The position numbers and the translations under genes are program-made. From an uncultured Treponema sp. (GTDB lineage Bacteria > Spirochaetota > Spirochaetia > Treponematales > Treponemataceae): DNA of 18,170 bases. Location of the stretch: contig CAKULY010000032.1 of assembly GCA_934667505.1 (NCBI GenBank), positions 1 through 18,170 on the forward strand, given 5' to 3'. Below the pieces are notes generated by a model. That model ran no database searches. It had not been told where the DNA came from and saw nothing but the letters and a program-made list of their open reading frames with translations. Shown piece after piece: positions 14,739 to 18,170 of this stretch (positions are counted from its first letter, which is position 1; each line of letters starts with the position of its first letter).

Positions 14739-15740
14739 CTACTTCTTCGCTCCAGCTTTTGCTTCTTTTTCCAACGCCCGTATTGTTTCCAAATATGCCT
14801 TTTCAACTGGGGAAAGATTTTTCTGAATGTATTTTTGATATTCTCTTTCTGCTTTTTCAAGAGCCTGTTTATGGCTTACAGAGCCTGCGCCTTCCAAGAT
14901 TTCTTTTCCTGTGCCGGAAAGAATTCTGTCCAGCTGCTCAACATAATCGCTCATGTACATTGTCTTATGTTCCATGGCGTTGATTTCAGCCAAGTCAAAA
15001 TATGCGGAAACAAGATTGTTCAAAACTTTTAGTTCAGTTTCTGAAAGGTAGTTTTTTGCAACTGCAATATCTTTTTTAGTTGGAAAATCACCTGTAAAAG
15101 TTGTTAGTCCCATAAATTCTTTTTCTGAATCCGCGCGGTTATAAATCACTTCCGCCGCAGTGTTTCCATGAGCCGCATAGTGAAGCTTGTTTTGAACCAT
15201 TTTGAAGAACGCAATGCTTTCCGCGCTTTTTGGATTGTAATCCGCACTGGTAGCATACAAATCCAGAACCTGACGGTACATCACTTTTTCGCTTGAGCGG
15301 ATGTCGCGGATTCTGTCTAAAAGTTCTTTCCAGTAATTTCCGCCGCCAAGTTCCTTTAAGCGTTTATCATCAAGCGCATAGCCTTTTTTAAGATATTCTT
15401 TTAACAGTTCAGTTGCCCAACGGCGGAACTGGGTTGCAACCATGGACTTTATGCGGTAACCAAGAGAAATTATCATGTCGAGGTTGTAGAACTTTGTATT
15501 ATATTCTTTACCGTCAGCCGCAGTTGTTCGGAAATTCCGAACAACTGACTTTTCTTCCAGTTCACCTTCTTCAAAAATGTGCTTTATATGTTCACTGATA
15601 TTTGATTTACTGGAGTGATATAACTCTACAAGTTGAGCCTGTGTAAGCCACACTGTTTCATCTTCAAACCTAACGTCAATTTTTGCAAGACCATCTTTTG
15701 TCTGGTAAATTACAATATCACCCTTGCTTTGATTTTCCAT
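14739..15740 (-). CDS. rhuM: RhuM-family protein in the hsd operon
   Basis: A 333-residue member of the RhuM family (named from a Salmonella pathogenicity island gene); molecular function unknown. The N-terminal part has a winged-helix-like segment (ETVWLTQAQLVELYHSSKSN), then the family signature FYNLDMIISLGYRIKS and ATQFRRWATELLKEYLKKGY. The C-terminal half is helical (ALEKAEREYQKYIQKNLSP). These proteins are common between hsdM and hsdS genes. The second ATG (15740) is taken as the start since GGAG lies six bases before it; the first ATG (15746) abuts the GGAG with no spacing. It lies nine bases after the hsdM stop. Confidence 0.88.
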   Translation of the reverse strand: MENQSKGDIVIYQTKDGLAKIDVRFEDETVWLTQAQLVELYHSSKSNISEHIKHIFEEGELEEKSVVRNFRTTAADGKEYNTKFYNLDMIISLGYRIKSMVATQFRRWATELLKEYLKKGYALDDKRLKELGGGNYWKELLDRIRDIRSSEKVMYRQVLDLYATSADYNPKSAESIAFFKMVQNKLHYAAHGNTAAEVIYNRADSEKEFMGLTTFTGDFPTKKDIAVAKNYLSETELKVLNNLVSAYFDLAEINAMEHKTMYMSDYVEQLDRILSGTGKEILEGAGSVSHKQALEKAEREYQKYIQKNLSPVEKAYLETIRALEKEAKAGAKK

Positions 15741-15749
15741 TTTCATCTC

Positions 15750-17315
15750 CTACAGCTTAATCTCGTAGCCCAAATCCTTGAACACATTGAGCAATTCAGC
15801 TTTGCTTTTTTCTTCCTGCCTGAACAAGTCTGCAAGTTCTGTCTGTAAAGTTTTCATTGTTGTGTCAAAATCCAAAGTTTCATCCCGGTTTACAAATTCA
15901 ATGTAGCGGCTTGGAACAAGATTGTAGCCTTTTTCTGCGATTTCCTTTTTTGTTGCGCTGTAACAGAATTCGGGAATATTTTTATAAGTTTTGTCTTTGT
16001 CTATTTGCTGCCAGGCATGGAAAGTAGAGGTTACTTTGTCGCGGTCATTTTGTGTAAGCTCGATGTATTTTTTTTCAAATGGAGAGCCCATCTGACGCAA
16101 GTCCATAAAAAGAACTTCATCCTCACGGTTTCTGTAGTTTTTGATTTTTCCGTTCTGTTGAACCGTCCGCACTTTTTTATTTTTATTCAGAATCCACAGC
16201 GTTACGGAAATATCTGTTGTATAAAAGAGATTTCTTGGAAGAATCACAATTGCCTCAACAAGATTGTTTTCTACAAGCCGCTTTCTGATTTCCAGCTCCT
16301 GACCTTCGCCGCTTAACGCACCGTTGGCAAGCAAAAATCCTGCGACACCGTTCTGGCTCAGTTTGCTTACCATGTGCAGAATCCAACCGTAGTTTGCATT
16401 GCTTGTTGGCGGAACAACATAACCGTTCCATCGGGAATCATCGGCAAGTTCGTTTTCCGCACGCCAGTCTTTTTGATTGAACGGAGGATTTGCCATAATA
16501 TAGTCGGCGCGCAAATCTTTGTGCAAATCGTTTGTAAAAGTGTTGGCTGCCTTTTCGCCCAAATCACACGGAATTCCGCGGATTGCAAGATTCATCTTTG
16601 CCATTTTGTAAGTTGTTCCAGTTCCTTCCTGACCGTAAACAGAAATATCCTTTGCGTTTCCAGCATGATTTTCAACAAATTTAAGCGACTGGACAAACAT
16701 TCCGCCCGAACCGCAGCAAGGGTCATAGATTTTTCCTTTGTACGGCTCAATCATTTCGGCAATCAGATTTACAACTGACTTTGGCGTATAGAATTCGCCT
16801 TTTCCCTTTCCTTCCTGAAGCGCAAATTTTGTAAGGAAATATTCGTAGACGCGCCCCATGATGTCGTTTTCTTTGTCGGCTGTAGTCTGAATATTGTTGA
16901 TTTCGTCCAAAAGGGCTGCAAGTTTTGAAACGTCAATTCCAAGCCGTGAATAATAGTTGTCCGGGAGCGCGCCTTTTAGCGAGGGATTCTGTTTTTCAAT
17001 TGTGTTAAGCGCTGTGTCGATTTTTAATGCAATGTCCGGCTGCTTTGCATTTTCCATTATGAACAGCCAGCGGGATTTCTGCGGAACAAAAAAGACATTT
17101 TTCATGTCATAAAATTCCTGCAAGTCCAAATATTTTTCTTTGCCTTCCTCAACAAGTTCCTTGCGGCGGTCGCTGAATTTATCATTTACGAATTTCAAAA
17201 AAATCAGGCTAAGAACCACATGTTTATATTCTGCCGGCTCAACCGTTCCGCGCAGTTTATCACAGGCACTCCAAAGCGCATCTTCAAAACTTACAACTTT
17301 CTTTGCTTTTGCCAT
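15750..17315 (-). CDS. hsdM: HsdM, type I DNA N6-adenine methyltransferase
   Basis: The modification subunit transfers a methyl group from S-adenosylmethionine to the N6 of adenine in the site chosen by HsdS. The 521 residues are full length for the family: HsdM N-terminal helical domain (about 8-150; VVLSLIFLKFVNDKF), then the methyltransferase domain with FYTPKSVVNLIAEMI (175-189), motif I DPCCGSGGMF (198-207) and catalytic motif IV NPPF (276-279). LLANGALSGEGQE and EAIVILPRNLFYTTDIS also match. The C-terminal helix probably docks on HsdS. The ATG has GGAG six bases upstream. It is the first gene of the operon hsdM-rhuM-fic-hsdS; nothing in it looks damaged. Confidence 0.95.
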   Translation of the reverse strand: MAKAKKVVSFEDALWSACDKLRGTVEPAEYKHVVLSLIFLKFVNDKFSDRRKELVEEGKEKYLDLQEFYDMKNVFFVPQKSRWLFIMENAKQPDIALKIDTALNTIEKQNPSLKGALPDNYYSRLGIDVSKLAALLDEINNIQTTADKENDIMGRVYEYFLTKFALQEGKGKGEFYTPKSVVNLIAEMIEPYKGKIYDPCCGSGGMFVQSLKFVENHAGNAKDISVYGQEGTGTTYKMAKMNLAIRGIPCDLGEKAANTFTNDLHKDLRADYIMANPPFNQKDWRAENELADDSRWNGYVVPPTSNANYGWILHMVSKLSQNGVAGFLLANGALSGEGQELEIRKRLVENNLVEAIVILPRNLFYTTDISVTLWILNKNKKVRTVQQNGKIKNYRNREDEVLFMDLRQMGSPFEKKYIELTQNDRDKVTSTFHAWQQIDKDKTYKNIPEFCYSATKKEIAEKGYNLVPSRYIEFVNRDETLDFDTTMKTLQTELADLFRQEEKSKAELLNVFKDLGYEIKL

Positions 17316-17365
17316 TTTTTCTCCAGCTAACTCAATAAAACAAATTTCTTCTATATAATTATATC

Positions 17366-17371
17366 ATTATA
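17366..17371 (-). promoter_or_regulatory. Possible -10 box of the hsd operon
   Basis: TATAAT on the minus strand, about 50 bases before the hsdM start. No -35 box at normal spacing is convincing (TTGTGT lies 12 bases upstream), which would fit a promoter needing an activator. Confidence 0.35.
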
Positions 17372-17394
17372 GCTGTTTTTCCGACACAAAAATA

Positions 17395-17471
17395 TACCCA
17401 GTATGTTGGGTAAATATAGTGACTATATTTTAAAATAAAGTAACTATATTTGGAAATATAGTTACTTTATT
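17395..17471. promoter_or_regulatory. Cluster of three palindromes upstream of hsdM
   Basis: Three perfect inverted repeats in a row: TACCCA/TGGGTA with a 6-base spacer (17395-17412); AAATATAGT-G-ACTATATTT (17412-17430); and an 18-bp arm repeat with a 2-base centre (17434-17451 and 17454-17471). The last two share the half-site ACTATATTT, giving four copies. They sit between the helicase remnant and the possible hsdM -10 box, a good place for a regulator to bind. The 18-bp hairpin starts 8 bases past the helicase stop and might also end that transcript, although it has almost no G:C pairs and no clean T run. Confidence 0.6.
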
Positions 17472-17479
17472 CGGGGAAC

Positions 17480-17953
17480 TTAGTGGGAAAGTTTTTCCGT
17501 GTATTCGCAGTAGGGATAGTTTGTGCAGCCTATGAACCAGTGCTTGTTTTTCTTGCCTTTTCTTTTTATTAAGAATCCGCCGCAACTAGGACATTTTTTT
17601 GGATTTTCCAAGACAGTCGCATCATGGATTGTGTATTTGCATCTTGGAAAATTCGAGCATCCGACAAAAGATTTTCCGTTGTGCTCAACTTTCAGGAGAT
17701 TTCCAGTTTTACAAAGCGGACATTTCTCCTGGCCTTCATTTGAAGCCTGCCTGACAGAAATAAAGCAAACTGAATTGGAAGCTTTAAATTCTTTTAGAAA
17801 CGGGGAGGGATTTCTGTTGTCTGTGAGAATAAATGTCCTGTTCTTTGCGCGGGTAATGGCAACATAAAAAAGTCGGCGTTCCTCTGCAAATTTAAAGTCT
17901 TCCGCATTTGTAAGAACAAGATTCAAAACATTGTTAACAGCTTTGCATAACTT
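17480..17953 (-). pseudogene. C-terminal stub of an SF1 (UvrD-like) helicase with two zinc ribbons
   Basis: The open frame begins only after a TGA at 17954-17956 and encodes the last part of a superfamily I DNA helicase: AEERRLFYVAITRAKNRTFI is helicase motif VI. Two topoisomerase-type C4 zinc ribbons follow (counting from the TTG at 17926: Cys69, 72, 90, 96 and Cys112, 115, 134, 140), which would bind DNA. The ATP-binding Walker motifs and everything else upstream are absent. A neighbouring frame reads HESYAKLLTMF, hinting at a further scar. The piece cannot act as a helicase. Confidence 0.75.
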
Positions 17954-17976
17954 TCATGCCCAAATTTAAAAAATAT

Positions 17977-18170
17977 CTATGAAGCCAGTTTTTCAATAAA
18001 CTTTTCTTTTTCAGACCAAGGAACAACATTTATTCCATAATTCGAAAACGCCTCATTAACCTGAGAAGCAATAGCTTTATCAGAATCATTTAGCATTGCA
18101 AATAGAACTGACTCTGTCGGCCGCTCATCTTTTGTATCAATCCACTTAAAAACAAGATTCATAGAATTTT
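17977..18170 (-). CDS. C-terminal end of an unidentified protein, cut by the window edge
   Basis: The frame is open to the window end and stops at TAG 17977-17979. The visible residues include LVFKWIDTKDERPTESVLF, MLNDSDKAIASQVNEAFSNY and VVPWSEKEKFIEKLAS, an alternation of strands and helices without a motif that I recognise. An internal ATG at 18162 has no clear ribosome binding site, so the gene probably continues to the right. The helicase stub follows after a short gap, so both may mark one rearrangement point. Confidence 0.45.
   Translation of the reverse strand, partial: NSMNLVFKWIDTKDERPTESVLFAMLNDSDKAIASQVNEAFSNYGINVVPWSEKEKFIEKLAS

Noticed and set aside
16374..16778. Plus-strand 134-codon open frame
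   Set aside because: It is antisense to the conserved methyltransferase motifs of hsdM and shows no domain.
17434..17471. Classic intrinsic terminator
   Set aside because: The stem is nearly all A:T and lacks a following T run; shared half-sites with the neighbouring palindrome favour a binding site, so termination is left as an alternative.
1..18170. tRNA, rRNA, CRISPR array or transposase gene
   Set aside because: No cloverleaf, ribosomal sequence, regularly spaced repeats or transposase motifs were found by reading both strands.

Overview
The window looks like a chromosomal segment of a low-GC spirochaete, most likely a host-associated Treponema. This rests on family content and style (a long membrane SpoIIE-type phosphatase, a DUF4912/GH57 pair, AT-rich codons), not on a marker gene, so the genus is an inference. 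No rRNA, tRNA, CRISPR array, transposase or recombinase gene was seen.

Left part (about 1-7920) is ordinary chromosome, all genes on the minus strand. In transcription order: a lipoprotein (7920-7345); a NimA/PNPOx-like flavoprotein with a TIGR01212 radical SAM protein (7275-5843); then DUF4912, a GH57 glucan-branching-type protein and a three-TM HAMP/SpoIIE phosphatase (5688-776), tightly packed as an operon; and a small coiled-coil protein (641-297).

Middle part (about 8000-12700) is accessory DNA in decay: a deleted DUF4405 membrane gene; a dispersed two-hairpin repeat (second copy near position 107); a 5'-truncated PD-(D/E)xK nuclease resembling LlaJI-type restriction enzymes; a plus-strand cassette with a strong promoter, a 58-aa protein and a broken GNAT gene; a NYN-LOTUS-cold-shock gene interrupted by palindromic DNA; and a two-gene unit of a small protein plus DUF4160. 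The plus-strand cassette is bounded by a perfect 21-bp inverted repeat. Inverting it on paper joins promoter, 58-aa gene, GNAT gene and nuclease into one co-directional operon, in frame. This is the most interesting feature of the window.

Right part (about 12700-17480) is a type I restriction-modification operon on the minus strand: hsdM, rhuM, a Bro-N/Fic fusion, then hsdS split by a frameshift between its two target-recognition domains. No hsdR is visible. A small ORF resembling the start of an Abi-family gene follows hsdS. Three adjacent palindromes lie upstream of hsdM. The right edge holds the C-terminal stub of an SF1 helicase with two zinc ribbons and the end of an unidentified gene. 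The right two thirds therefore reads as a partly eroded defence island.
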